DNA of 64,000 bases from Pardosa pseudoannulata. Its lineage: Eukaryota > Arthropoda > Arachnida > Araneae > Lycosidae. The notes under the pieces were generated by a model. That model was not told where the DNA came from, did not search any database, and saw only the letters and a list, made by a program, of their open reading frames with translations. The translations under genes were made by a program, and so were the position numbers. Positions 22,263-37,301 of the stretch are shown one piece after another. The stretch lies in assembly GCA_032207245.1 (NCBI GenBank), contig CM063498.1, positions 51,006,846 through 51,070,845 on the forward strand, written 5' to 3'. Each line of letters begins with the position of its first letter. Positions within the stretch are counted from its first letter, which is position 1.

Positions 22263-24838
22263 TAATGACTATGTCGATTTAAGGCTCACCTACATTAATA
22301 AAATTGGTGTTGAAAAGTTTTTACCATTCTGTGAGTTAAGAAATAAGAATAGACATTAGTCTGAGCATTTACCATGGCTACAAGTGTTATCAGAAGGAAC
22401 CAAACTAATACATATAATCAGAATAACTAGAATGAAATAATGTGAAAACATTAAGCAATGAAAACAGATTACAGAATCATGCAACAAAGATTTTAAAAGT
22501 ACCTACGTTTAAAATGACAGGATGTGTTAAAAACCTTCTTGCTTGTGCACTGTGTATGTCAAGGTGTGCACAAGGTGTGTGTGTGTGTATTTTCATAAAA
22601 AATGCATGCAAATTAATTATTAAATCTTAATGATTTAATAAATTATTTATATTAATAGTAGATAACAGTACATGCAATATTTCTTTTTTTACAAATAATC
22701 TTTCCTGGTTCTTTCTTAAAATGACTGATTAACGCATTATGACTATGGTCTTATTAACAAATACCTGTTAATGAATTTTGCTGATGAAAAGTTAAGTAAA
22801 TTGTAAGATGTATTAGATAAAATTAAATAAAAACAAGTATTGCTTTGAAATTTCCCAAAAGAGGTTTTAACTTAATCTTTAGTTCAAATTCAAAAGCATT
22901 AATAACATCGTCTTTACAGGCTATTGAAAACCAAAGTATAAAATTACATAAAAAAGGGAAAAAAACTTTCTATATAATTAAGGATTTTCTTAATTATTAA
23001 TCTTGTTATGACCCTAAAAATAGTACAAAATTTCACAGTAATACAACATAATGATGCAAGTCAAAGCAAAACTTAATTAACAGTCAAAGATAGAAAAACA
23101 TAAATCTTTATTTTCTTAATTTCACATCTGAGAGAAAATCATAAGAAAATTGTGTTTCTAATAGATCACCTTTTGTATATCAATTATATATTAATCATTT
23201 ACTTATAATAAAATAATGGAAACAAGAATGGAATGAATTATGCCATTAAACATAGATCAACTTTGGCAGTATGGAAGCTAATATCTCTAAAATATGTAAA
23301 CAGTAACACGGCTGTTACAATAGCATATAATCAATTCTAAACAATGATACAACTACAATATGGAGCAGAGGAGGGTGGGAATCACTGAAATATAATTTTC
23401 TTTCTGAGAATTTTATGTTAATTCCCATGTTCAAGCAATTATATTGTACACCAAATAACAACTTACTTCACAGTTTTTATTTATTTTTTAAGGGAAAAGG
23501 TAACAGTTATTATATGATATGGTGAATTATTGACACACCAACAATCAAAAAACACTGATGTGCTTGGGAAAAAAAAAATTAATTAATTGTTCCTTTGTTA
23601 AACATAAAGATGTATATACCCAAATAAATTTATTACGATCTTTTTTTCAACACAAAACTGATTATGTAGTACTAATATGAAATAAGAAGTAAAATGTTCA
23701 ATTATAAGTTTATATATAGATATTATCCTTATGTAAGAGAATGCACTTTTTTCCCTTGATTAAAGAATAATATATGTATGTAATGTTATTAATATGGAAA
23801 TAGCAGTTACATAGAAATAATAAAGCAATCTATAAAAAATATAGTATAATTGTAGTTGAATTCTAAAATATTTTTCAATACAAATCTTTTTCCTTTTCAA
23901 CAAGTTTCAATAAGAAAATAGTATGTTTCTTTGAGAAGTTTCTAATAAATTAATTATTACTAAAAAAGAGAATACTAAAAACTCTATAAATTTTCTAATA
24001 AAAAAGTCACATTTTAAAGGTTTTCTTTTAAAGCAACTGAAGAATAAAAGATAATAAACTATAACAAAATCAGAAGCCCTATTTATTTAATAATCCTAAT
24101 GCATTATGTCTAACATCTAATGTCATGGAGTTTTCACGTGCTAACACAAAAATTCTTAATTACAATTCACTACAGAAAACAGATCTTTTAAATTTATAAA
24201 GAAAAAGAGAAACTATTATTTAAAAGTTCAATTCTAATTATATCAGATTACTAGACACAAAGTCATTTGGCCCAAAACATACATGGCAATGCCCTTTTCT
24301 CAACTTAAAAACTAGATTATATAAACAATATAAATTAGATATATTTACATAGTACTAAGTACTGTATAAATGCATAAATTTGTATTGTTTTAAGCTCCTA
24401 CAATACCACATACTGTTAAAAAAAAAAAACTTAACTAGCAGAATGTTTAACACCCTATTTATGTATAAAAAATAAGCATTTACAAAATGATATTCTCTAT
24501 TATGTGAATATATTAATTTTAAATCATTCAATATAACATAAGATATTTTTGAGTAAAATCATTCAAATATAACAGAAAATTTTATAATAAAAATCCAGCA
24601 CATATATAAATATACATTTTAAGTAAAACCTGACCTACACCAGAATGTTACCAGTTCTGAATAAATAAAATGAAACATTCTAATGTTAGTTACAAAGCTG
24701 CCACATATATTATTTAGATCCATAATGCACACAGAAATACAGTACATTACAATCTATTTATAAACATCTTTCCATATATAGGTTGTTCTTTTTTATTTAC
24801 TAATGGAAAATATGACTAACAGTATACAATTCAGAAAA
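22263..24838. other. AT-rich interval, probably includes the BTBD10-like 3' UTR
   Basis: No other gene found. The part just below 24839 is the 3' UTR of the minus-strand gene. Possible minus-strand polyadenylation signals (TTTATT on the plus strand) occur at about 24792 and 23108, but the true end cannot be fixed from sequence alone. Confidence 0.5.
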
Positions 24839-25908
<1,070 letters not shown>

Positions 25909-26007
25909 GAAAAATAAATATAGTAATATGAGAATTAAAATATTTTACCAAAGATTATAATAATAAACAAAAGGCTTTTAAAAATAATTTAATCTAGTTA
26001 AAATTTT

Positions 26008-26182
26008 TGGTTTGGAGAGAGCTACAATCTACTTTTTTTTGCAACACAAGGGCTAAGGAGACTAGGACCTACAGTTTAAAGCTGGTTCCGAATGGCTACA
26101 AACATCCATGACACAGTAGGATTCAAACCCATAAACTCTGGTACCGAAGGCCAGCACCCTAACCATTCGTCCATCGTTCAGC
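26008..26182 (-). mobile_element. tRNA-derived SINE in the BTB-gene 5' intron
   Basis: Same family as the other copies: TGGTTTGGAGAGAGC at the tail end, then GCAACACAAGGGCTAAGGAG, and the tRNA-like head with GGATTCAAACCC (box B complement). Older than the 58957 copy, judging from changes. Target duplication not obvious. Confidence 0.85.
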
Positions 26183-28260
26183 ACAAAAGGAGAGAAAGAA
26201 ATATGAATTTACCCTTGAAAAGTGTGCCAATTTTATAGTGTATTTTTTTAATGATAAATATTATAATACAATCACAAAACTTCACAAACCAGAAGTACAT
26301 GTAAAACCAATTGGGAAGCATTAATATTCTAATTTCTATCAACATAAAGCAGCCTAATTTGCCATTTTAACAGACATTAAAAACTTGAATAACCCATAGT
26401 TGTTTCTAGACATAAAGGAAACAAATACATGTGATCCACAAAATTAATAAACAGATAATACCATTTAAAACAAGTATATAAAGCTAAAATTTTAAACAAT
26501 ATAGAGCTAATTACTGATAGATCTTACTTTATTAAACAATATTATCTTATTAATTTAAAAGTCATTTTTAAAAACTGTATCTGATAAGCAAGTTTTTAAA
26601 AATACAATATATTTAACAAATAATGAATTTTATGTACATTGATATCAATAAATTATAAATATATCAAAAGAGGGGGTAGAATATATACATATTTTAACTG
26701 AAAGAAGTACAGGAATGCACAGTTAACACCAATAATTTGGATTATAAAATATAAGCTTACTATTTAATGCTGATTTTTACTTGTTTATTTTTTTGTTCAA
26801 TAACACAGCTATATACAATATACATAAATTTACATAATGCATATAAAGTAACACAAAAATTAAATAAACAATTGGTAGTCAGGAATTTTCTCTTTCCAAT
26901 ATACAAACCGAATATTGCAAGCACTTGAAGAAATATTCATTGAATGGTCATTTATTAAATTTGTATTATTATTATTATGAGCTCATGCTTTTCTTCTAGT
27001 ATATTTAATTCAGTAAAAATTTAAATACTATCAACATGTGAAAATAAAATTTTAAATATAAATCAGGCAGTTAAGTAAACGTTCTAGCAAATATCCTTGA
27101 ATTTTTTTAAAAAATTCACATATCAATTACAATTTGATAAATTTGATCAGCTGGTAATTTAGCATTATAGCATTATGGTAAAAATATCAAGTACTAATAA
27201 ACTTTCATACTTTAATCAATAAAGTTATACACATAGACACCAAAAATTGTCTCATTGATTTGAAATAATTGTGTTACGACGATGTAATTTTAGTATAATA
27301 AAATAAACGTGTCAAACTAAAGATAATTTAAAATTTACCCAATGAATTTCAAGAGCATACATTTACTTAAGATATATTATGCTTATAAATAACAATATCA
27401 AATTTTTAAAGAATGAGATTTTGTATAAACTGAACTGAAACTCTTATCATTCGAATAGGAATTTAAAAACTATAATATTTAAGGGTTTCAGAGATTATTG
27501 TTATTGATCTAACATTAATTTACTATCTTCATGCACAAAATTTAAAAGAAATTCAGATGGGAAAAAATCATTTTAGCTAATTTTAAATCATAATTGTTTG
27601 CATCTTTAGTTGATTAAATACATATCTGTATCACATACGATGACAGTTCGCAAAAAAGTAGTATAGAAACTTAAATCGATTTGAGTTATGATTTTTAACA
27701 GACTCTGTACTTAAGAATAAATATTTTAAATAATGAACTAGCAAAATGAAATCGAAATTAACGGACAGAGAATAAATAATTTGAATGTATCAAAATAGAA
27801 CGAAAGATATCATATACCTTTAATACATTCATCAGTCACTTCTAAGTAAGCAAGAAAGATGTCATTGAAATAATATTAAAAAACAAATTACACTAAATAA
27901 GAAGTGATTACAATAGTAGTTTCGCAGGATAATAGTTCTACTTCCTTTATTCTGGATTCTACACGCATGTCAACAGAGACCAATGATTTGAATTTCTTGA
28001 TGACAATCCTTCTTATGAATCACGATAACAAGGATCATAGAAATTATTAACAGTTCTGATTTTTGCCGTTAGATAGCGTAAAAGTAGCAAAAATTGTAAA
28101 ACAAAATTTCTTGAATAAAACTGTTGGAAATATTCTGCATTCTTGTTAATTTCTGATAAAAAAGTAATAATAAATATTCCTATCATGAAGAAAAATTTTC
28201 TTTGCTCTTTGTAACACCTCAACTCGCTGAAGCTAAAGTTAAATGTATTATTTGTTTTGC
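26183..28260. other. Intronic or intergenic AT-rich interval between the divergent genes
   Basis: No coding signal found. It must contain the upstream non-coding exon or exons of the BTB gene. Confidence 0.5.
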
Positions 28261-28418
28261 TTTTTTCTGGTTTTTAACCGTAACCAGGGTTACTAGTGAA
28301 TATCGCGAAAAGTAGGGGAAAGGTTTGTTTTCTAAGAGTGAAAGCATAGTGATGATTGCATTTTAAAAGTAGAACTATTTCCTAATTGGGTTCCGAAATT
28401 ACTGAATATCAACAAATT
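28200..28418. promoter_or_regulatory. Probable FBXL5 promoter and 5' UTR, possibly bidirectional
   Basis: This segment is less AT-rich than its surroundings, contains several CpGs (AACCGTAACC, ATATCGCG) and a palindrome GTAACCAGGGTTAC (28280-28293). FBXL5 starts just to the right and the BTB gene reads away to the left. No TATA box is evident. The regulatory role is inferred from position. Confidence 0.4.
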
Positions 28419-28502
28419 ATGGCCCCATATCCCGAAGAAATAGATGTGTTTTCAACTCCTCATTCACGGATGAAGCAGTTGGTTGATGTATATTCGGAGA
28501 AG
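28419..28502 (+). CDS. FBXL5: FBXL5 exon 1, hemerythrin helix 1
   Basis: Encodes [20 protein letters not shown] and eight more residues, ending SEK before donor GTATTT; phase 0. His15 is the first iron ligand. The initiator matches human MAPFPEEVDVFTAPH. Confidence 0.95.
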
Positions 28503-31500
28503 GTATTTTTGGTTGAAAGTTTATTAGAATTAGATGTATTCTGTATTGCCAGTACACAAATTTATATTTTAATCCATATCTGTATGTGTTAAACATTGTA
28601 TATACTCTACGTTTCGAAAGTGTAGTGCATGGAAAGAAATTACCAATGGCTTAATAATTGAATTTCCTGTCTAATTTACTAATTGGTTTCTCTTTAAGAT
28701 TCTCATTCTGTTGAACGAAGAAATCAAACCTGCGTCTTGCGATTCTTTGTACATAGTGACACTAAATAGATTCCTTTTTGAGTGAAAAATTCAGTTTTAA
28801 TCGTGTGTATTAAAATTATGTCGATCATGACGAAGGACGAGACTACGCCATAGGATATTCTTCATTTTTATTTTATTGTAATACTTGCAAGTGTATTTAT
28901 TCGTATTTTTTTAAATTTGAAATATTATTTTGTGTAACTGAAGTATGCTTTTATGATTATCTCACACTTGTCTTGAACAGTAGCTATGAATTTTCTTAAG
29001 GACCAGTATTATAATTCTATACAAAACATATGCATATTAATGAACTGTAATTTGTTAATATACTTCATTATTATAGATGAAAAAGATGTTTAGTATTTTA
29101 CATTTTTTCAGTAATTTTCTTTCAGTCCATAAAAGTTTTCAATAATTTTTTAATGATAAATAAGTAATTCTGAAGAAAATCCATATTACTGCATGACACT
29201 GTGTATTGTAGTTATGTCTTTACTACATGCTGTTATCGTTATCAGCATTGGTACCATTAAGTAAATTATATTGGGAAACCTGATATAAATGAACAGAATC
29301 CTTTTTCTTCTGGAAATTTTTTGATCTAAGTGTAGCATTTTAATTAAGATATGTTTATATAATTAGGACAGTAATTTTGAAGTACATTTCATTGGCTTAA
29401 ATTTGCTTTTTTAAAAAGACTAATATTTAAACTCCTGAATTTTCTATATAAATTTTAGGAATGTATTGTTTTTTTTTTCGAATTACTGTAATTATTTTGA
29501 AGCTCTTCACCTTTATTACAATGCACATTTTTTGTAATTAGTAATAATCTGTTTAACTTTTTACATGTTTGTCTTTTTTATCATCTATTTAATTTCTTGT
29601 TATATATACCATTTAATTAAATTGCATATATGTGTAGAAACTTAATTTAATTTTGTTTTTATAGCTTACTTGTACAGACTTTACTGATTATGCTGCAGTA
29701 GAATCATTGTTACATGATCTTCATAATACATTTTGTGAATTTAAATCCCATGAGCAAATTGAAAATAAATATATTATGAGAAAACTGAAAAAAAGACTCA
29801 AGGTAATATTTTTCAGTATTATTAACTAGTTATTCAGTATTATAGTGTTTTGTCTATGAATATACCTGTCCAACTTAAACCTTGCTTATCTTTGTTTCAT
29901 GGATAATTTGACTTTTTTCTCTGAAAAGTCTGCTGACTCCTTCACTAGAACAAAGCATGTATCAACTGCAAAATATTTTTTAAATTTTCAATATTCTAAT
30001 TTTTTAAAACAAGATTAAGTATTTTAATGTAGTGATTTTCCCTAATAGTCATTTTCATTTTTACCGCTTGAAAAATTTTGGATCAAGATTCTACTTGTAT
30101 AACATACAAGAAATATTATAGGAGATAATTTAAAACAATGTCACTTTAGATTTTATTATTATTATTCATAAATTAACAATACATGTTAAATATTTATTAC
30201 TGTGCATGAAAAATTATAACAATAAAGAAAATAATTGTATAATGTCATATTTTAATAATCAGTACAGTATTTGTTTTACTATAAATTTCTATTATTAGCT
30301 ACATTTATTATTATATTATTTCTACATCAGGGAATGCTTGGGCATCCCTGATGTAGAAAGTGGTTTTTGTTCTGTTCATAAACTATTCTTGTGTGTTTGG
30401 AGTAGAACTAATTTATTATATACTTAGTTATATAATGAAATTTTAACATAATTAGAATGTATATATTGACAAGTATGTAAAAATTAGCAGTTCAAAAAGT
30501 CAAAATACTTATTCAATATTAAACTTAAAAATTAAATTGGGCATTTTAATATTAAATTCAACACATAAAATATTTGGACACCTATGTCCAAATATGTGCA
30601 GAAATAGAATGTTTATGTCACCTTTTCAACAATATCAACTCCACACTTGTGATTTGATATTCTTGTTTTGTTTTAGAACTCTACCCTTTATAAGAATTTC
30701 TTCTTATTTTGTAAATCTACATTTATATTTGAGTGCAAAGAGTGCAAAGTATTTAGTTGCAGAATAGTTTTACTCTTTTAACCCTAATGGGCAAATTTTT
30801 ATGGCCTTTTGAAATGATTCTTCATAGTGGATGAAAAGATTCTTCCTTCTGACATATGTGGTAGGGTCAAAAAGTTCTCGTAATAGGCAATTACAAATTA
30901 TTAAAACAATAGCAAAATATTTTTACTCTATAAGCCTTCAAAGTACTGTCTTCCTGCATCCACATACTTATTTTAACATTCCTATAACTGTTCAAAACAC
31001 TCCTGGAATCCATATTTTCAGAGGTCCACCAGTTTATTTTGTCCATTTTCAATCACCTCATCTGAATCCACAAAACCGGTGTCTGTTCAATTTCATTTTC
31101 AACTGTGGAAATAGACAGAAATCTACTGGTGCTAGAGGGAGAGAATAAGGAGGGTGTTCCAAAGTAGTAATACTGTTTCTTGCAAGTACTTTTTCTTTCA
31201 CAATCAGAGCGTAATGTGGTGGAGCATTGTCGCATAAAATAAAACTATTTTTCAGGTCATTTTTGTCTGATTGTATCTTGTAGACATTTATGGATTTCTA
31301 GATAAAATTTATAATAATGTGAAGAACAGGGTTAGCATGATTTAAATCAGTTGATTTTTTTTTTTTTTTGAAAAAATCATGGATTTAAATCATTTTTTTT
31401 TTCACTTCTTTTAAAACCTATATTCCAAAGACAGGAGAATTAGGAATCAGTCAGCACAGTAATACCAATAAGTAAATAAAGTGTAAATAGATAGCATGTG

Positions 31501-34298
31501 TTTTCTAAGAATTTAGGGGTTGGTATCAGAAAGTATGTAGTAGAGGTAGTACAATGAATGATTATGATTGATGGAATTCATTTTATGTAATGGGAGATAG
31601 AGTATTACAAAACTTTGATATCCAGTTTGTCTACCAAATAACAAAAGCCGTGGCTTCATCTGCTGGAATGAAAAGACAGTTTTCTTCTTTTGGTATTGTT
31701 CATACTAGCCTTCGTAACCAATTAAGAGTGGATAAAGCAGCGAAGCTAATGTTTTTATTGAAATAATTAAATCCATAATTTAGTGCTTAAAAAATATTGA
31801 AATAATTGTGTTTTTTTTTTTTTTTTTTTTTATAAATAGTTTGCATTAAAAGAATAATTTGTTCTTTAAATTTACATCTTATTTAGTTTGCACTATCCAA
31901 TTATAAAATAATAGAATGTATTTAGATTAAAATTTGTATATTTAAGTTTAGGAAGTGTGCAGAATATACTAGATAGATAAGATGTTACTTCTTATAACAA
32001 ACTATTCTATGTATATTGCAAAAAACACAAGAACTACAATTAAAATTAGTATTCAGAAAAAAATTTAAAAAATCCGTTTTAAATAAAAAAAATCTGATTT
32101 AAATCAAATAAATCTGATTTTATTTATTTTTTTAAATTGTGATTTTTTTTTTCCAACTCTGGTGGAGAATCATGAAGAATGCTATGAACATTCCCATGTG
32201 AAATACTGAGTTCAAAGTCAATAGCATCAATGGTTATTTGTCTGTCCACACTCACAATTTCTGGAACAAGCTGAACAGTTCGACTTAAATTCCTGAACTA
32301 ATTATATATATATATATACACACACACATACATTGTGTGTGTGTGTGTAGTACACTGTAATTTTTCAAGTAATAAAATATAAAGAATTGGCAAGATGGTT
32401 TTTATTAGAAAGTTCAAAATATTTTTTCCTTAGAATATCAATTCATTCTTTAAATTTAATTTCAATGTAATTGACAAAAACCTTGCACATATTTCTCAGA
32501 AAAGACAGCAAAGAATCCACTATGTACTTTATAAGTAATTGTATAATTCATATGAAAATAATTATTTCATACATGATAGTTAGGTTTTGTATTCCCTCTC
32601 TAGAAAAAATACTTTTAAATTTTAAATAATTTTTATTAAGAAAAATTTTTATTTATTATTTTTTCATCTTTAGCAAAATAATATTTAAAATCCTTAAACA
32701 CCTAAGAAATTAAAATAGTGGGGGATTTAAATGCTTAAGACAATACAATTTTGAAATTGAAACCTTAAAATATTTCAAACTTTTTTTAGTTAACTAAATG
32801 TAAAGCTGTCTTTTTTTTTTGAGTTACACAATATGTGATAAGATTTATTTTCTTTATCTGTTTTATCAATTCTTATCTAAATATTTGATTGACAAAAATA
32901 GCCAATTTCAAAGAATGTCATTTCTTTGTGTATATACATATCTTTATGTACATATACATAATAATAAATAAAGATATGTTTTGCTTAGATAAAAAGGGTT
33001 TTTATAAGTTAGATAAAAAGCCATATTGTTTATTTTAAGTGAAAATAATTTATATTATTGTGTGTATGTATATATATATATATATATATATAAAAGCATA
33101 GGTATTTAAGATCTAAATCTTGTAATTAATAAATCAGTTAATAATAATAATCTTTATCCACGGATTTCAATGTCTTCTACAGTTTATTAGATTTTGCCAC
33201 ACTACATAATTATATTTTACATAACAATCAATTTTATTTGCAAAGTGTTGAAATGCTTCGGGCTGTAAAATGACTTAAATATGCTAGATAATCTATATAT
33301 CTATTATTATGAGTGAAATAACAGCATATATTTAAACTTCTACCCTAAAACTTTAGAATTATTAGCAAGCAGTACTGGTCCTTAAGTGATAGTGTTAAAG
33401 TAACAGTTAAAGTGATAGTGTTCTTTACTGTTAAAGTAATTAAGGTGGAACAATTTACATTTGATTTGTATGAGATGCTTGATAAAATTTTTAAATTTGG
33501 CATCACAAATTCAATTACTGTTATCACAAGACTTTGGTCCCTGTCTTATTAGCCCCTGTGTTGCAAAAAGTAGACCATAGCACTCCAAACCAAACCAAAC
33601 CTGTTATCACAAGACTAAGTTTAAAAACAATATTGTCAATCAGTGAATTAGAAAAAATAGACTATGCCGAAAAGTTAATCAGGATTAACACATAAAATAT
33701 TTAAGTTTAAAATATTAAGTGATACATAAAAATAATTATCCAGTTAGTATCACTACATATATAATGGGTAGTTTTATATTTAACAGATAATAATTAATAT
33801 GTAGAATAATTAAATATCTAAAACAAAAGTAAGAATACATTATAATGAATAATAACAATAATATTATAGATTAAATAATGCAATTGATTTTATGCATAGG
33901 TGTCATAATATAGATTTAGTATCATAGTATAACACTGTGTTAGTACATTGTCTATTGATGTTGCTCCTAATATTTTGAATTCCCTATTTTAATTTTTTTT
34001 AATCCACTGACAGTACTTTACTAACTGTTATCATGTACAGTGCTTCTTTACTTAGGATTGTAGCATGGTATTGCTATTTTTTGTTATTTTGGATATAAGG
34101 ATTGTGCAGTACTCATTGATATGTGTTTATTGTATAAATCACACCTTTCAGGAACAATTCTTTTGTTTAATGATGTTCATGAGTCACAGCATTATTAAAC
34201 CTTTGTTACTCAGTTCTATATTTTTGCTTTGCTTCCATTGTCTATCCTTGTTCTCAACTTCTACCCTCTCTATATGTGTGTGTGTGTGTACACCCCCC

Positions 34299-34333
<35 letters not shown>

Positions 34334-37257
34334 CTTTTTCAAACATTTGAAGGTTTGATACTAAATATGCGTATTTTATAAGATATTTACAAATACTTCT
34401 AAAGTTTCTTAAAAAAAAGATTAATGAGCATCTATTAATATTCTATGAAAATGATAACATTGAATTTAAAACTTTTACAAAAACAACTGTATCAGTTTTT
34501 TTATTAGCCATAGTTTTCCCGTTAAAAAATTTTTAGACAGAAAAGAAATTTTTTCCTGAACATTTTTAGAACTTTTAAATATTTTTCTTTCAAGCATTAG
34601 TTTGTAATTACCTTAAGTTTGCTTTAGTTCAAATTTTTATCTAAATATTCTTGTTCCTCAAGAGTTCATGATTTTCTATTGTTATCTTTCTTTTTAATTT
34701 CTACCAATTCTCTTTTCATATATCATTAATGAAAAATAGGGTGAGAACTTTTTTTACATGCTGCTAAACCAAAATATTTTGTAGTAATTTAAATTTTTTC
34801 ATTAAAATTTTTATGTACCTGCAGAAATAAGTATCTTTATTTTTCAATCAGATTTTTTTTCATTTATTTTAGCCAATTGTCAATTTTTTTGAATAATCTG
34901 TGTTATAGCCTTTTTAATAACCCGAATAAGAAACAGTAACTAATTTGTTAATACTGCAAATTTCTCATTTCTTGATAAGTCTTTAACTTTTGTATAATGC
35001 ACTTGTTATTTATGCAAGCAAAGCCAACATGCTAAAGGTACAAAATTAAGTAAGAAAATTAAAAGTAAGTAGCCATTTCATTTGTATAATCAAGCTTCTT
35101 CATTAATGCTGAGACTAGTATAGCTTTGAGGCAAGAGGGAAACATTTTTTGTAATTTTGTGCCTGTACGTGTTCTTAGCTTGTTTATTTTGTATATATAG
35201 GCTATATTTTGTCTAATTTTTTTAGTCATTATCAATACATGATGCTGCTGTGTGTAATTGTCACTCAGACAATAAGTTGTCAGATATGTTGGCTCTCGTG
35301 CAAGATGGATATTCCTGTACATCAAAACCTGAAGCTGATCGCATAAATTTTGGCATCAAATTGCAAAATGCTTTGCAAGATTTTACTGGCTCATTTTTAC
35401 CTCATATGAAAGAAGAAGAGGAGGTATGCAAGTGCTTGGACTTATGTAACATTAGTTAGGTTCTTCACTTTAGTTTAGTATTTTAATCTTAGGTTAAATG
35501 TTTAGGTATAAAGAAAGGTTCTATGAACTGATTTAACTATTTTTGTGCATGAAAATAAACAAACTTATGAGTAATTTATAACTTTACTTTTTTTAATGGT
35601 TCTTTTTTATAGGTGTTTCAACCAATGTTGATGAAGTACTTTGAATATGAAGAGCTAAAATGTTTAAAAGAGCAAGTTATAGAAGAACATAGCAAGTGGC
35701 AAAATGATTTAGAAAAACATGCTTTTGAGAAATCAGAAATTAAACCAAGTATGGATCTTGTATAATTTTAAAGTTAGAATAGGGATTTTAAATTAGTTTT
35801 TTAAAATTAGCCTTGGTTCTTATAATGTATGAGTAATTGCAATCTTATTTGTAAATAAAATTAAGATATGTAATTTGGAATTCTTTCCAAGCAGAACTAA
35901 TATAATTTGAAATTAGGGTTTTCCTAATGTGTTAATGTCTTGTATAAAGTCAATATGATAATAATTTTTCTATTATTTTCTTTAAATTTTAATTTTGTTT
36001 TTAGAATGTGTCATAAGATAACTTTAATTTCCTCCCATCAATATAGCTTATTGGTTTTGTAATTTTGGAAAAATGTTACTGGTACATTATAACTGATTTA
36101 AATTATTTAAAAGCAGTAATGATTCAATTTTCTTAAATGTATAACTAGGGATATAAATTCCTTTATATGTACTGTTACATACCTGTGCTCTCTCTGCCTG
36201 TAGTGGAAAAAACCAAATAAATTCTTACATCTAAGTATTAAGATTGTTTAATTTTAATCCTTTTTAATGGAAATTTTAAACTAGTTTTCAATTATCATCT
36301 TAAGCCATAAAAATGCTATTAATGAGTTATTTGAAGTGTTCTTTTTATATAGTAATGTTCATGCAGATTACTTCATTTAGCACTTTAGTATCATAGTATC
36401 TTGCTCTTTTATATAACTTAATTATTTTTTTCTGTAAAGTTTTGGGAAAAACATTAATCTTTTCAAGCCCATCATGCCATATACATCATGGAAAAATTTC
36501 ATTTTTGTTCAGCCTAGTCGACTGCTTGGAATGCATACCTTTTTTTAGTAATCTCACTGAGTGATGAATGTATGATTATTTAGACTCAGAATGAAAATAT
36601 CTCTACTGCCTTTGTTAGAATGATAACCATATAAAATATCAACAAGTATATTAGCTTTTTAAAATTAATATTACATAATTGATTTGTATAACAGAAAAAT
36701 CTTAACCAACTTAATCTAACAAATATATATTTAAAATAGTTTATTAATCTGCTCTCTTTGTGATTAAAAAATATTTTTATTTGTTAATGAAAAAAAAGCA
36801 TTATTGAAATTAATGCTAGCTACTGCATTTTCAATAGAAAAGATTGTCTAACCATTACATTTTGCTTGGTATATTTTTGATTTTAGATATCCTTTAATTT
36901 TAAAAAAAGCATCTGAAGCATGCACTGTTAAAAAAAAAAATCTAGTGATCTAGGTATCTGATTCTGTGGAGTCTATTTCCTCAATAAACTTTATGCTTAA
37001 CATACCACTTTTTAGTTTCATTCTTTTCTGCTTGAAGATGAAATCCAAGTCATTTAAATTCTGGTTATAATTCATTTGCTTCTTATTGAAAGTCTTAATA
37101 AAGGTTAGAAACTATTTTTTTATGTTCATCAATTTCTGTTTCAATAAGATGTGATACTAATAATGTGCAATAACTGATTGTCTACAAGTTTTTTGCAACA
37201 GTTCTGTCCTAATATATGAATGTGTGTGTGTAGGCACACACACACATACATACACAC

Positions 37258-37301
<44 letters not shown>

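Larger units (their letters stand above)
29803..35225 (+). other. FBXL5 intron 2 (5.4 kb), transposon-rich
   Basis: Holds a short perfect hairpin, a mariner fossil split by a hAT element, a truncated SINE and several microsatellites, each listed separately. The remainder is AT-rich without recognised signal. Confidence 0.8.

Noticed and set aside
30319..30359. Hairpin as a microRNA precursor
   Set aside because: The 15-bp stem is too short for a standard animal pre-miRNA.
30831..31148. 105-codon plus-strand frame
   Set aside because: It is the antisense shadow of the mariner transposase fossil.
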